A stretch of DNA of 64,000 bases, from NCBI GenBank assembly GCA_003583745.1, contig QXPY01000013.1, positions 102,111 through 166,110 on the forward strand, written 5' to 3'. Shown here in pieces: positions 45,406-54,241 of this stretch. The stretch is from Rhodocyclales bacterium GT-UBC. Its GTDB lineage: Bacteria > Pseudomonadota > Gammaproteobacteria > Burkholderiales > Rhodocyclaceae. The first letter of the stretch is position 1. The number at the start of each line of letters is the position of its first letter. The notes under the pieces are model-generated. The model was given only the letters and a program-made list of their open reading frames with translations. It ran no database searches and was not told the DNA's origin. A program made the translations under genes and the position numbers.

Positions 45406-46902
45406 ATGGAAGCCGCCGAACTCGTCCGAACCACCCGCGAAAAGCCCATTCTGGGCTATCTCTGGGCCTTCTTCGGCACCACCCTGGGTTCGCTGTTGCT
45501 CAGCCCTTTCCGGGCCGAGATCGATCTGTCCAATATCGCGCTGCTCTACGTCCTTGCCGTCGTCGTCACGGCAGTCAGCTTCGGACGCGGCGCAGCGGTG
45601 GCGATGGCGCTCTACAGCGCCTTCTGTTTTGCCTACGTGTTCGTCCCGCCGCATTTTTCGCTGGCCATCACCGAAGTGCAGTACCTGTTGGCGGCGCTGA
45701 TCATGCTGCTGGTGGCCTTGATCGTCGGCCACCTGACCTCGCGCATCAAGGCGCAGGCCGACGAATCGCAACGCCGCTCGCAATCGAGTCGGGCGCTGTA
45801 CCTGCTGGCGCGGGAACTGGCCGGGGTGCAGACGCCGGCGGAAGTGCAGGGGGCGGCGCGGGCTTTTCTTGAGCAATCGCTGCAGGCGCGGCTGGTGCAT
45901 CTGTTCAAGCCCGATGAGTTCAAGGATGTCGTCAGTCCGGCCAACCCGGCCTTGATCTATCAATGCCTGGAGCGGCGTCGGCTGCTGACGCGGCCGACCT
46001 CGGACGGCTGTTTTTATGCCGTGCTGCCGCTGGTCGCAGCAAGCGGCGTGCAGGGCGTGCTCGGCGTCGAGGTCAAGGCGGCGACGCTAGGGTCGCAGGA
46101 TGCGGTCGAGCATCTGGAAACGGTCGCCTCGGTGATCGCGGTGGCGCTGGAGCGCTCGACCTATGTGGCGATTGCCCAGGAGACCGAGGTCAAGCACGCG
46201 GCCGAGGCGCTGCGCAGCTCCATCCTGTCGGCCTTGTCGCATGATCTGCGGACGCCGCTGACGGCGCTGGTCGGCATGGCCGATACCGTGGTGCTGGGCA
46301 AGGTTGGCCCGGAAAAGCAGCAACGCATGCTGGAGGCGATTCGCGCCCAGGCGATGTCGATCAGCCGGCAGATGACCAACCTGCTCGACATGGCCCGCCT
46401 CAATGCCGGCAAGCTGCCGCTCAATACCGCCTGGCAGCCGATCGAGGAAGTGCTGGGTGCGACCTTGCAGCAGGTCCGGCTGCAATGGAAGACGCGCAGC
46501 CTCAACCTGCAACTGGCCGACGGCCTGCCGCCGGTCAATATCGACGCGGTGCTGATCGAGCGCGTGCTGTGGAATCTGCTGGAGAACGCCATCAAATACG
46601 CGCCGGAGGACGAGGCGATCGAGATCGGCGTCAAGCAGGCCGACGGGCAACTGGAAATCGCCATCTGCGACCGTGGTCCGGGGATTCCGCCCGAACTGGT
46701 CGGGCGCATTTTCGAGACTTTCCAGCGCGGCCGCCTGGAGTCCGAAATCACCGGGGTCGGCCTCGGTCTGTCGATTGCCCGCACCATCGTCGAAGCGCAT
46801 GGCGGCAAGCTCGACTACCTGCCGCGCCACGGCGGCGGCAGCTGCTTCAAGGTCAGCCTGGCGATCGGCCAGCCGCCAGTCTTCGAAACCCTGGAAGCCT
46901 GA
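45406..46902 (+). CDS. KdpD-like sensor histidine kinase lacking the KdpD/Usp N-terminus
   Basis: A 498-residue kinase with four membrane helices of the DUF4118 KdpD type (about 20-115), a GAF-like domain (about 130-255), HisKA with phosphoacceptor His in SALSHDLRTPL, and HATPase (NLLENAIKYAP; GVGLGLSIARTI). Full KdpD is about 890 residues, with KdpD and Usp domains in front; these are missing. No kdpFABC is near. It is followed after two bases by a KdpE-type regulator. Confidence 0.9.
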   Translation: MEAAELVRTTREKPILGYLWAFFGTTLGSLLLSPFRAEIDLSNIALLYVLAVVVTAVSFGRGAAVAMALYSAFCFAYVFVPPHFSLAITEVQYLLAALIMLLVALIVGHLTSRIKAQADESQRRSQSSRALYLLARELAGVQTPAEVQGAARAFLEQSLQARLVHLFKPDEFKDVVSPANPALIYQCLERRRLLTRPTSDGCFYAVLPLVAASGVQGVLGVEVKAATLGSQDAVEHLETVASVIAVALERSTYVAIAQETEVKHAAEALRSSILSALSHDLRTPLTALVGMADTVVLGKVGPEKQQRMLEAIRAQAMSISRQMTNLLDMARLNAGKLPLNTAWQPIEEVLGATLQQVRLQWKTRSLNLQLADGLPPVNIDAVLIERVLWNLLENAIKYAPEDEAIEIGVKQADGQLEIAICDRGPGIPPELVGRIFETFQRGRLESEITGVGLGLSIARTIVEAHGGKLDYLPRHGGGSCFKVSLAIGQPPVFETLEA

Positions 46903-46904
46903 AT

Positions 46905-47594
46905 ATGAACGACACCAGCAGCATCCTGATCGTCGAAGACGAAGTCCAGATCCGCGAAGCGGTGGCGACGGCCCTTGAGTGCGAGGGGTTCGCGACGCAT
47001 CAGGCGGCAACCGTCCGCCACGCCGCCGTGCTGGCGGCCGAAAAGAGGCCCGATCTGGTCGTGCTCGACCTGGGCTTGCCGGATGGCGACGGGGTCGATT
47101 TCATTCGCGATTACCGCGCATGGTCGGCGACGCCCATCCTGATCCTGTCGGCGCGCAGCGAGGAAAGCAGCAAGGTCGATGCGCTCGATGCCGGAGCCGA
47201 TGATTATCTGACCAAGCCCTTCGGCGTCGCCGAACTGCTCGCCCGGACGCGCGCCCTGCTGCGCCGGCATGCCGGCAGCCAGTTGCCGCAGGAACCGCTG
47301 CTGCGCTTCGGCGATTTCACCATCGACTGCGTCGATCGTACCGTCTTGCGCGGCGACACCCCCTTGCGCCTGACCCAGATCGAATACCGGCTGCTCGTCT
47401 CGCTGGCCGCCAAGCCGGGCCGGGTGTTGACGCATCGCCATCTGCTGGCCCAGGTCTGGGGTAACCAGGCGGTCGAGAACCACCAGTACCTGCGCGTCTA
47501 CGTCGGCCATTTGCGGCAGAAGATCGAGGACAACCCGGCGCAGCCCCGCCACATCCTGACCGAAATCGGCGTCGGCTACCGCTTCGAACCCTGA
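46905..47594 (+). CDS. KdpE-like OmpR-family response regulator
   Basis: A 229-residue regulator with a receiver domain (acidic pocket EDE, phosphoacceptor Asp55 in VVLDLG, Lys in TKPFG) and a C-terminal OmpR/PhoB winged helix (about 130-229; RVLTHRHLLAQVWG). It starts two bases after the KdpD-like gene. Without kdpFABC nearby, its target may be elsewhere or another operon such as the rnf genes just downstream, but there is no direct evidence of that. Confidence 0.9.
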   Translation: MNDTSSILIVEDEVQIREAVATALECEGFATHQAATVRHAAVLAAEKRPDLVVLDLGLPDGDGVDFIRDYRAWSATPILILSARSEESSKVDALDAGADDYLTKPFGVAELLARTRALLRRHAGSQLPQEPLLRFGDFTIDCVDRTVLRGDTPLRLTQIEYRLLVSLAAKPGRVLTHRHLLAQVWGNQAVENHQYLRVYVGHLRQKIEDNPAQPRHILTEIGVGYRFEP

Positions 47595-47680
47595 GCGCCG
47601 CGCCCCTAACCAATATTTTTTGCCATGACTCATTCGATGAAACAGCGATTTCCCTTCATGGGCCAACCTGGAAGACAAGC

Positions 47681-48211
47681 ATGATCGATCAGGACCTGAC
47701 CCGTTACGACGCCGCCGGCCAGTTGGCTGCCGATGAATCGGCCGCCCTGGCGCGGGTCGTTGCCGTCGAGCCCGGCCTGGTCTGGCTGGAGCCGATGCAG
47801 ACCGGCAGTTGCGGCGGTTGCGCCTCGGCCGCGGCCTGCGGCAGCAAGGGCATCGGCACCATCGCCAACCGGCTGGAAGCGCGGCGGTTCGCGGTGCCGG
47901 GCCATTTCGCCTTGCGCGTCGGCGATAGCGTCGAGGTTGCTTTCGGCAATCGCAACCTGGTGCGGGCGGCGACCGTGGCCTACGTCGTGCCGCTGCTCTC
48001 GGCCTTCGGTTGCGCCGGTGTCGCCCAGTCGCTGGCCGGGCAGGACGGCCTGACCTTGCTCGGCGCGGTGTTCGGCCTGCTGGCCGGTTTTGTCGCGATG
48101 AAGTTCGTTGCCCGCCGGCTCGAAGCCGGTGGTGCCTTGCAGGCCCGCATCGTGCGCCGCCACCTGCCAACCATTGATTTTTCCTACCCCGGAGCGCAGT
48201 GCGATGCGTGA
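47681..48211 (+). CDS. rseC: RseC/MucC-family protein at the head of the rnf operon
   Basis: A 176-residue protein with an N-terminal cysteine motif ([11 protein letters not shown], about residue 44) and two membrane helices (about 92-112 and 115-135), the RseC/MucC family layout. In other bacteria RseC works with the rnf-like Rsx complex in reducing SoxR. Its stop overlaps the start of rnfA, so it belongs to the operon. Confidence 0.88.
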   Translation: MIDQDLTRYDAAGQLAADESAALARVVAVEPGLVWLEPMQTGSCGGCASAAACGSKGIGTIANRLEARRFAVPGHFALRVGDSVEVAFGNRNLVRAATVAYVVPLLSAFGCAGVAQSLAGQDGLTLLGAVFGLLAGFVAMKFVARRLEAGGALQARIVRRHLPTIDFSYPGAQCDA

Positions 48212-48782
48212 AACTCTCTTGCTGCTGGTCAGCGCCGCCCTGGTCAACAACGTCATCCTGGCCCGTTTTCTCGGCCTCTGTTCCTTCATGGGCGTTACCA
48301 CCCGGATCGATACGGCGGTCGGCATGGGCATGGCGACGACCTTCGTCATCACCGTTTCGTCGATGGCCGACTGGGCGGTCGAAACCTGGCTGCTGGTCCC
48401 CAACGACTTGGCCTACCTGCGCACCGTGACCTTCATCCTGGTCATCGCCGGTGCCGTGCAGTTCACCGAAATGGCGGTGCGCAAGCTGTCGCCGAGCCTG
48501 TTCCAGATGCTCGGCATCTACCTGCCGCTGATCACCACCAACTGCGCCGTGCTCGGCGTGGCCCTGCTGCTGGTCGAAGGGCGGATGAGCTTCATCAACA
48601 GCGCGCTGTTCGCCTTTTTCTCCTCGCTCGGCTACAGCCTGGTGATGGTGATGTTCGCCGGCCTGCGCGAACGCCTGGCGGTCAGCGATGCGCCGCGCCT
48701 GTTCGAGGGGCCGCCGCTCGGTTTCATCACGGCGAGTTTGCTGGCCCTGGCTTTCATGGGTTTTTCGGGCATCAGCGCCTGA
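48204..48782 (+). CDS. rnfA: RnfA, membrane subunit of the Rnf complex
   Basis: A 192-residue protein with six membrane helices and the RnfA/NqrE pattern ([19 protein letters not shown] and [10 protein letters not shown]), whose conserved cysteines bind an intramembrane iron-sulfur cluster with RnfE. The ATG at 48204 overlaps the rseC stop by eight bases. The complex couples ferredoxin and NAD(H) redox to ion transport. Confidence 0.95.
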   Translation: MRETLLLLVSAALVNNVILARFLGLCSFMGVTTRIDTAVGMGMATTFVITVSSMADWAVETWLLVPNDLAYLRTVTFILVIAGAVQFTEMAVRKLSPSLFQMLGIYLPLITTNCAVLGVALLLVEGRMSFINSALFAFFSSLGYSLVMVMFAGLRERLAVSDAPRLFEGPPLGFITASLLALAFMGFSGISA

Positions 48783-48809
48783 TCCGGATTAGAGAAAGGA
48801 ATCTCCATC

Positions 48810-49349
48810 ATGCTTACCGCAGTCATGATCCTGGCCGGCATGGGCCTGTTGATGGGCGGCCTGCTCGGCTTTGCCTCGCAGCGTCTGGCCGTTGAAGAAA
48901 ACCCGGTCGAAGTCGAAATCCAGGCGATGTTGCCCGGCTCGCAATGCGGCCAGTGCGGCTACGTCGGTTGCGGCCAGGCCGCTGCCGCCCTGGCGCGCGG
49001 TGAAGCGACCGTGACGCTGTGTCCGCCCGGCGGCAAGGCGCTGGCCGAAGCACTGGCCAAGAAACTGGGTATCGAGGCCGATCTGTCCGATCACGAGGAG
49101 AAGGGGCCGGAATACGCCTTCATCCGCGCCGACCTGTGCTACGGCTGCACGCGCTGCATCCCGGAGTGCAATGTCGATGCCATCATCGGCGCCACCAAGC
49201 AGATGCACGACGTGATCGCCGAGCTGTGCCACGGTTGCGCCAAGTGCGTCGAGGTCTGCCCGACGGTGGCCATCGAAATGCGTCCGGTACCGACTACCGT
49301 CACCTCCTGGCACTGGCCGAAGCCCGAGCCGCTGGCTGCCGCCCACTGA
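48810..49349 (+). CDS. rnfB: RnfB, iron-sulfur subunit of the Rnf complex
   Basis: A 179-residue protein with an N-terminal membrane helix, the RnfB cluster motif CGQCGYVGC, and two ferredoxin motifs CYGCTRCIPEC and CHGCAKCVEVC. It is the entry point for ferredoxin electrons. AGAAAGG lies before the ATG. It is 27 bases after rnfA. Confidence 0.95.
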   Translation: MLTAVMILAGMGLLMGGLLGFASQRLAVEENPVEVEIQAMLPGSQCGQCGYVGCGQAAAALARGEATVTLCPPGGKALAEALAKKLGIEADLSDHEEKGPEYAFIRADLCYGCTRCIPECNVDAIIGATKQMHDVIAELCHGCAKCVEVCPTVAIEMRPVPTTVTSWHWPKPEPLAAAH

Positions 49350-49360
49350 GAACATCCGCC

Positions 49361-50824
49361 ATGAAAATATTCGATCTTCCGGGCGGCGTGCATCCCGCCT
49401 ATCGCAAGGAGCAATCCAGCGAGCTGGCGATCCGTCCGCTGCCTCTGCCCAAGCGTCTTTACATTCCGCTGCAGCAGCACGTCGGGGCGCTTTCCGTGCC
49501 CATCGTCGCGGTCGGCGACACGGTTGCCAAGGGGCAGGTGCTGTGTGTCCGTCAGGGCAGCTTTTCCGCTACCCAGCATGCGCCGACCTCGGGCCGCATC
49601 GCCGCCATCGAGTCCTTCGTCGCGCCGCACGCTTCCGGTCTGGCGCAGGACACCATCGTCATCGAGTCGGACGGGCAGGATGCCTGGGGCGAACTGCCGG
49701 CGCCGATCGCCGATCCTTTCTCCGTCGATCCGGCCGAAATCATCGAGCGCGTTGCCATTTCGGGCATCGTCGGCCTGGGCGGCGCGATCTTCCCGGCCGC
49801 CATCAAGCTCAACATGGGGCAGCAGTACAAGCTCGACACGCTGCTCATCAACGGCGCCGAGTGCGAACCCTACCTGACCTGCGACGACCGGCTGATGCGC
49901 GAATACGCCGCCGAGGTGATCGACGGCGCCCGCCTGATGGCGCGCGCCCTGGGGGCACGCCGCATCATCGTCGCGGTCGAGGAGAACAAGCCGCAGGCCA
50001 TCGCCAGTCTGAAGGCGGCGGCACAGGCACATGAAGAGATCCGCGTCACCGGCGTGCCGATCCGCTATCCGGTCGGTTATGCGCAGCATCTGACCAAGAT
50101 GGTGACCGGTCGCGAAACGCCTGCGGAGCATCGCAATGCCGAAGTCGGCGTCGTCACCCACAACGTCGCCACCGCCCGTGCCGTGCATCAGGCGGTGCGC
50201 TTCGGCCGGCCGCTGATCTCGCGCATCGTCACCGTCACCGGCGGGGCGATCCGCCAGGCGGCCAACCTCGATGTGCTGATCGGTACACCGGTGAGCGATC
50301 TGGTCGAGTTCTGCGGCGGTTTCAGCGAAACGCCTAAGCAGTTGGTGCTGGGCGGCCCGATGATGGGGCAGCCGCTGCCCGATCTGGCGGTGCCCATCGT
50401 CAAGGGCAGCGCCGGCATCCTGGCGATGAGCGCCGCCGAGCTGGTCGAGTCGCGCGAGCGGCCGTGCATCCGTTGCGGCAGTTGCGTCGATGTCTGCCCC
50501 TGCGGCCTGTCGCCGATGGAAATGGCCGCCTTTATCCGCAAGGACAAGCTCGATGCCGCCGACAAGATCTTCGTCGGCGATTGCATTGGTTGCGGCAGCT
50601 GCTCCTGGGTCTGCCCCTCGTACATACCGCTGGTCCAGTATTTCAACTACGCCAACGGCGTGCTCGGCGATCAGGCCCGGCAACGGCGCAAGAACGACCG
50701 GGTCAAGACGCTTTCCGAAGCCCATGCCGTGCGCGCCGAACAGGCCGAAAAGGCCCGCCAGGCGGCGCGAGCCGGCAAGACCGCGGCCGCTGCGCCGCAA
50801 TCCACCAACGAGGTACAAGCATGA
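49361..50824 (+). CDS. rnfC: RnfC, NADH-reactive subunit of the Rnf complex
   Basis: A 487-residue soluble subunit with a flavin/NADH-binding fold (Gly-rich GIVGLGGAIFP region) and two 4Fe-4S motifs, CIRCGSCVDVCP and CIGCGSCSWVCP, near residues 365-425, then a Lys/Ala-rich tail. The ATG at 49361 fits the family start (MKIFDLPGGVHP). Its stop overlaps the rnfD start by ATGA. It exchanges electrons with NAD. Confidence 0.95.
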   Translation: MKIFDLPGGVHPAYRKEQSSELAIRPLPLPKRLYIPLQQHVGALSVPIVAVGDTVAKGQVLCVRQGSFSATQHAPTSGRIAAIESFVAPHASGLAQDTIVIESDGQDAWGELPAPIADPFSVDPAEIIERVAISGIVGLGGAIFPAAIKLNMGQQYKLDTLLINGAECEPYLTCDDRLMREYAAEVIDGARLMARALGARRIIVAVEENKPQAIASLKAAAQAHEEIRVTGVPIRYPVGYAQHLTKMVTGRETPAEHRNAEVGVVTHNVATARAVHQAVRFGRPLISRIVTVTGGAIRQAANLDVLIGTPVSDLVEFCGGFSETPKQLVLGGPMMGQPLPDLAVPIVKGSAGILAMSAAELVESRERPCIRCGSCVDVCPCGLSPMEMAAFIRKDKLDAADKIFVGDCIGCGSCSWVCPSYIPLVQYFNYANGVLGDQARQRRKNDRVKTLSEAHAVRAEQAEKARQAARAGKTAAAAPQSTNEVQA

Positions 50825-51894
50825 TGGCTGTCGGTAAAAGCGCGCCGTTTTCCCACGCCGAGAACAGCGTGACCCGGGCCATGCTCCTGGTCATGCTCGC
50901 CCTGGCGCCGGCGACGCTGTTCAATTTCTGGCTGTTCGGCTGGCCGGCGATTTTCCTTTTCGCCACCACTGTCGCCGCCTGCGTCGGTGTCGAGGCGCTG
51001 TGCCTGAACCTGGCCGGCAAGGAAATCGGCTTCTACCTGCGCGACGGTTCGGCCATCCTCACCGGCTGGCTGCTGGCGATGAGCCTGCCGCCCTGGGCGC
51101 CGTGGTGGACAGGCGTGGTCGGCGCGATTGCCGCCATCGCCATCACCAAGCAGGCCTACGGCGGGGTCGGCCAGAACCTGTTCAACCCGGCGATGGTGGC
51201 ACGCGTCGCTCTGCTGATTTCCTTCCCGCTGGTGATGACCACCTGGGTGGCGCCCAGCCCGCTGTTTTCGGCCAATGCGCCGGGCTTCGCGCAGGCGCTG
51301 ACGATCACCTTCGGCGGCAACCTGCCGGATGCGATGACCTCGGCGACCACGCTCGGCCACGTCAAGACGGAGCTGACGCGCGGCATTTCGGTGCTCGAAT
51401 CGACCGCCAACCTGACGGCCCTGAGCGACATGCTGTTCGGCCTGCGCGCCGGTAGCCTGGGCGAGACCTCGGCCCTGCTGATCGTGCTCGGCGGCGCGTT
51501 CCTGCTCATCAAGCGGATCATTTCCTGGCACATCCCGGTTGCCGTCATCGTCGGTGTCGTCGCGCCGGCGGCACTGGCCCACGCCATCGACCCGGACCGT
51601 TACGCCGGACCGCTGTTCCATCTCTTCTCGGGCGCCACCTTCCTCGGCGCCTTCTTCATCGCCACCGACTACGTCACCTCGCCGGTCTCCAAGCCCGGCA
51701 AGCTGATCTTCGGCGCCGGCTGCGGCCTGCTCGCCTGGGTCATCCGGACCTATGCCGGCTACCCCGAGGGCATGGCCTTCGCCGTGCTGCTGATGAACGC
51801 GCTGACGCCGATCATCGACCAATACACGCGGCCGCGCGTCTTTGGCCGGGCCCGCGACGGCAAGCCGCTGGTTTTCAACGGGAGCATCGAATGA
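50821..51894 (+). CDS. rnfD: RnfD, membrane subunit with covalent FMN
   Basis: A 357-residue protein with about nine to ten helices and the flavinylation site in DAMTSATTLG, where a Thr carries FMN as in RnfD/NqrB. It shares the ion-path helices with RnfE. It overlaps rnfC and rnfG by four bases on each side. Confidence 0.94.
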   Translation: MMAVGKSAPFSHAENSVTRAMLLVMLALAPATLFNFWLFGWPAIFLFATTVAACVGVEALCLNLAGKEIGFYLRDGSAILTGWLLAMSLPPWAPWWTGVVGAIAAIAITKQAYGGVGQNLFNPAMVARVALLISFPLVMTTWVAPSPLFSANAPGFAQALTITFGGNLPDAMTSATTLGHVKTELTRGISVLESTANLTALSDMLFGLRAGSLGETSALLIVLGGAFLLIKRIISWHIPVAVIVGVVAPAALAHAIDPDRYAGPLFHLFSGATFLGAFFIATDYVTSPVSKPGKLIFGAGCGLLAWVIRTYAGYPEGMAFAVLLMNALTPIIDQYTRPRVFGRARDGKPLVFNGSIE

Positions 51895-52493
51895 AGCTGG
51901 GCGCCTCACGTCATTCCATCGTCCTCGGCCTTTTCTGCCTTGGCTTTGGCATCCTGCTGGCGGCGACGCATGGCGTCACGGCCGGCGACATCGCCAGCCG
52001 GGCCAGCGAGGACCGGCTCAATTCGCTGAGCCAGGTTTTGCCGGCCGAGCTCTACGACAGCAGCCCGCTCGATCATGTGCTTGAGCTGACCGATGGCGAA
52101 GGCAAGGCGGTCAAGGTCTATCGCGCCGAGAAGGCCGGGCAGGTGACCGGGGTGGCCTACGAGATCCTGGGTACCGGCTATGCCGGCGAAATCCGCCTGA
52201 TGATGGCGGTCGATGCCGCCGGCCGCATCCTTGGCGTGCGCGTGCTGGCCCACAAGGAAACGCCGGGCCTGGGCGACAAGATCGAGGCCAAGAAGGGCGA
52301 CTGGATCCTGCGCTTTACCGGGCTTTCGCTCGGCCAGCCGGAGGAGTCTCACTGGAAGGTCAAGAAGGATGGCGGCGAGTTCGACCAGTTTGCCGGCGCC
52401 ACCATCACGCCGCGCGGCGTCGTCGCCGCGGTACGGCGCGGTCTCGAATTTTTCCGGGCCAACCAGGCCCAGCTCACCGAGGTGAAATCATGA
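51891..52493 (+). CDS. rnfG: RnfG, periplasmic FMN subunit
   Basis: A 200-residue protein with one N-terminal membrane helix and a periplasmic domain with the flavinylation motif GATIT (about residue 170), where a Thr binds FMN. It overlaps rnfD and rnfE by four bases each. Confidence 0.94.
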   Translation: MKLGASRHSIVLGLFCLGFGILLAATHGVTAGDIASRASEDRLNSLSQVLPAELYDSSPLDHVLELTDGEGKAVKVYRAEKAGQVTGVAYEILGTGYAGEIRLMMAVDAAGRILGVRVLAHKETPGLGDKIEAKKGDWILRFTGLSLGQPEESHWKVKKDGGEFDQFAGATITPRGVVAAVRRGLEFFRANQAQLTEVKS

Positions 52494-53164
52494 GTGCTGA
52501 TTACCGTCGCATCGTCAAGGACGGCCTGTGGGACAACAACGGCGTTCTCGCCATGCTGCTCGGCCTGTGCCCGACCATGGCGATGACCACCAGTGCCACC
52601 AACGGCTTCGGCATGGGCCTGGCCACCGCCGTGGTGATGGCGGCGTCCAACCTGCTGGTCGCACTGTTCCGCAATCACATCACGCAGGAAGTGCGGATTC
52701 CGGTCTACATCCTGATCGTTGCCGCCATGGTGACCGTGGTCGACCTGACCATGAACGCCTGGATGCATGAGCTGTACAAGGTGCTCGGCCTGTTCATCCC
52801 GCTGATCGTCTCCAACTGCCTGCCGCTCGCCCGCCTCGAAGCCTTTGCCTCGAAGGAGCCGGTGCTGCCGTCGCTGCTCGACGGCATCGCCATGGGCATC
52901 GGCTTCACCATCGCCCTGACCGGTATTGGCGCGATCCGCGAAATCGTCGGTTCCGGCACCTTGTTCGCCGATGCCTCGCTGCTGCTCGGGCCGGCCTTCA
53001 AGTTCATGGAAATGCGTCTGCTGCCGGAAAGCAGCAACATGCTGGTGATGATCCTGCCGCCGGGCGGCTTCCTGGTCGCCGGCCTGGTCGTCGTCGGCAA
53101 GCGCATGCTCGACCTGCGGGCCGGCAAGGCCATCCAGATGGGCGGCGCCCACAGCGCGGCGTGA
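52490..53164 (+). CDS. rnfE: RnfE, membrane subunit of the Rnf complex
   Basis: A 224-residue protein with six helices, the RnfE/NqrD pattern (NNGVLAMLLGLCPTMAM and IVSNCLPLARLEAF) and cysteines that pair with RnfA at the shared cluster. It overlaps rnfG by ATGA and is 10 bases before rnfH. Confidence 0.94.
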   Translation: MSADYRRIVKDGLWDNNGVLAMLLGLCPTMAMTTSATNGFGMGLATAVVMAASNLLVALFRNHITQEVRIPVYILIVAAMVTVVDLTMNAWMHELYKVLGLFIPLIVSNCLPLARLEAFASKEPVLPSLLDGIAMGIGFTIALTGIGAIREIVGSGTLFADASLLLGPAFKFMEMRLLPESSNMLVMILPPGGFLVAGLVVVGKRMLDLRAGKAIQMGGAHSAA

Positions 53165-53174
53165 GGAACGGGTC

Positions 53175-53486
53175 ATGAAAATAGCCATTGCCTACGCTGT
53201 CCCCGGCCGCCAGGTGCTGATCAGCCACGACGTGCCGGAAGGCACGACCATCCAGGCCGCCATCGAATCGTCGGGGATTCTCGAGCAATTGCCGCAGGTC
53301 GATCTGCAGAAGAACAAGGTCGGCATCTACGGCAAGGCCAAGCCGCTCGATACCGTGCTGGCCGCTGGTGACCGGATCGAGATCTACTTTCCGGTGACGG
53401 TCGACCCGAAATCCCTGCCCAAGCGCAAGCCGGCCGAGAAAAAGGCGGCAGCGGACGGGGAGGCGCCGGCGCCGTCGGCCGGCTGA
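53175..53486 (+). CDS. rnfH: RnfH-family protein
   Basis: A 103-residue ubiquitin-like (beta-grasp) RnfH protein with the GKAKPLDTVLAAGDRIEIYFP segment and a charged C-terminal tail. Its role in the complex is not known. It ends the operon; an inverted repeat at 53487-53537 without a T-tract lies before the convergent tetR. Confidence 0.9.
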   Translation: MKIAIAYAVPGRQVLISHDVPEGTTIQAAIESSGILEQLPQVDLQKNKVGIYGKAKPLDTVLAAGDRIEIYFPVTVDPKSLPKRKPAEKKAAADGEAPAPSAG

Positions 53487-53537
53487 GTCAGGCACCGGCA
53501 GGGCGCCCGGTAGCGGCCTGATGGCAGCAGGGCAGGG

Positions 53538-54146
53538 CTACTTGCCGGGGCCGTAGGCGGCCATGAAGACGCCGACTGCACTGGCGGTCATCCGTGCGAC
53601 CTGCGTCGGGTCGAGCGCGGCCGGGTGCGCCTGGTACATCATCTCGATCAACTCCGATTCGAGCAATGCCATGAAATGGGCAGCCGCCACGCGTGCATCG
53701 GCTTGCCGTAATTTGCCGGAATCCATCGCCGCCTGCAGGAAGTTGCTGATAACGATCTCGCCCTGTTTGCGACTACGCGCATAGAACAACTCGCCAAATT
53801 CCGAACGGGTGGCTTCGGCGATGGCGAGGCGGCGCAAGGCGAGAATTTCAGGCTGATGGATGAAGGCCAGCAAATTCTGCCCGAAGCGGTTCAACGACTC
53901 CTCGATATTCGGCGTGGTGAGGTCCAGTGCATCCATGATGGCATCGACCTGCGTCTGACTGGCACTCAGCATGACTTCCAGAAACAACTCTTCCTTCGAG
54001 GGGAAGTAGCTATACAGGGTGGCGCGCGAAAAGCCGGCTTGGGCGCAGATGTCGCTCATCGAGGTTCGTTCGAAACCGGTCACGCGGAATGCATCCGATG
54101 CAGCAGCGAGGATTTTCAGGCGTTTCGCTTCACTTTTGGTTCTCAT
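53538..54146 (-). CDS. TetR-family repressor of the efflux operon
   Basis: A 202-residue regulator with the N-terminal TetR helix-turn-helix (ICAQAGFSRATLYSYFPSKEELF, about residues 30-55) and a C-terminal ligand domain of the AcrR/TetR_C type. It is divergent from the OMF-MFP-MFS operon, with two inverted repeats in the spacer, so it most likely represses it and itself. Confidence 0.9.
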   Translation of the reverse strand: MRTKSEAKRLKILAAASDAFRVTGFERTSMSDICAQAGFSRATLYSYFPSKEELFLEVMLSASQTQVDAIMDALDLTTPNIEESLNRFGQNLLAFIHQPEILALRRLAIAEATRSEFGELFYARSRKQGEIVISNFLQAAMDSGKLRQADARVAAAHFMALLESELIEMMYQAHPAALDPTQVARMTASAVGVFMAAYGPGK

Positions 54147-54161
54147 GACATTCCATTAACC

Positions 54162-54227
54162 AGACTGATGTGTCTAGTATAGCTTGACTTGCACCGTTTT
54201 TGAAAATAGACTGAACCGTACAGTCTA
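54162..54227. promoter_or_regulatory. TetR operators between tetR and the efflux operon
   Basis: A perfect 7-base inverted repeat TAGACTG / CAGTCTA with a seven-base spacer lies at 54207-54227. A second partial dyad, AGAC and GTCT with six bases between, is at 54162-54175 and shares the AGACTG core. Both lie in the 95-base divergent spacer. Confidence 0.65.
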
Positions 54228-54241
54228 GTTATGAGGTGCCC

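Noticed and set aside
49139..50818. A 559-codon minus-strand frame opposite rnfC
   Set aside because: Antisense shadow of a gene with complete iron-sulfur motifs on the other strand.
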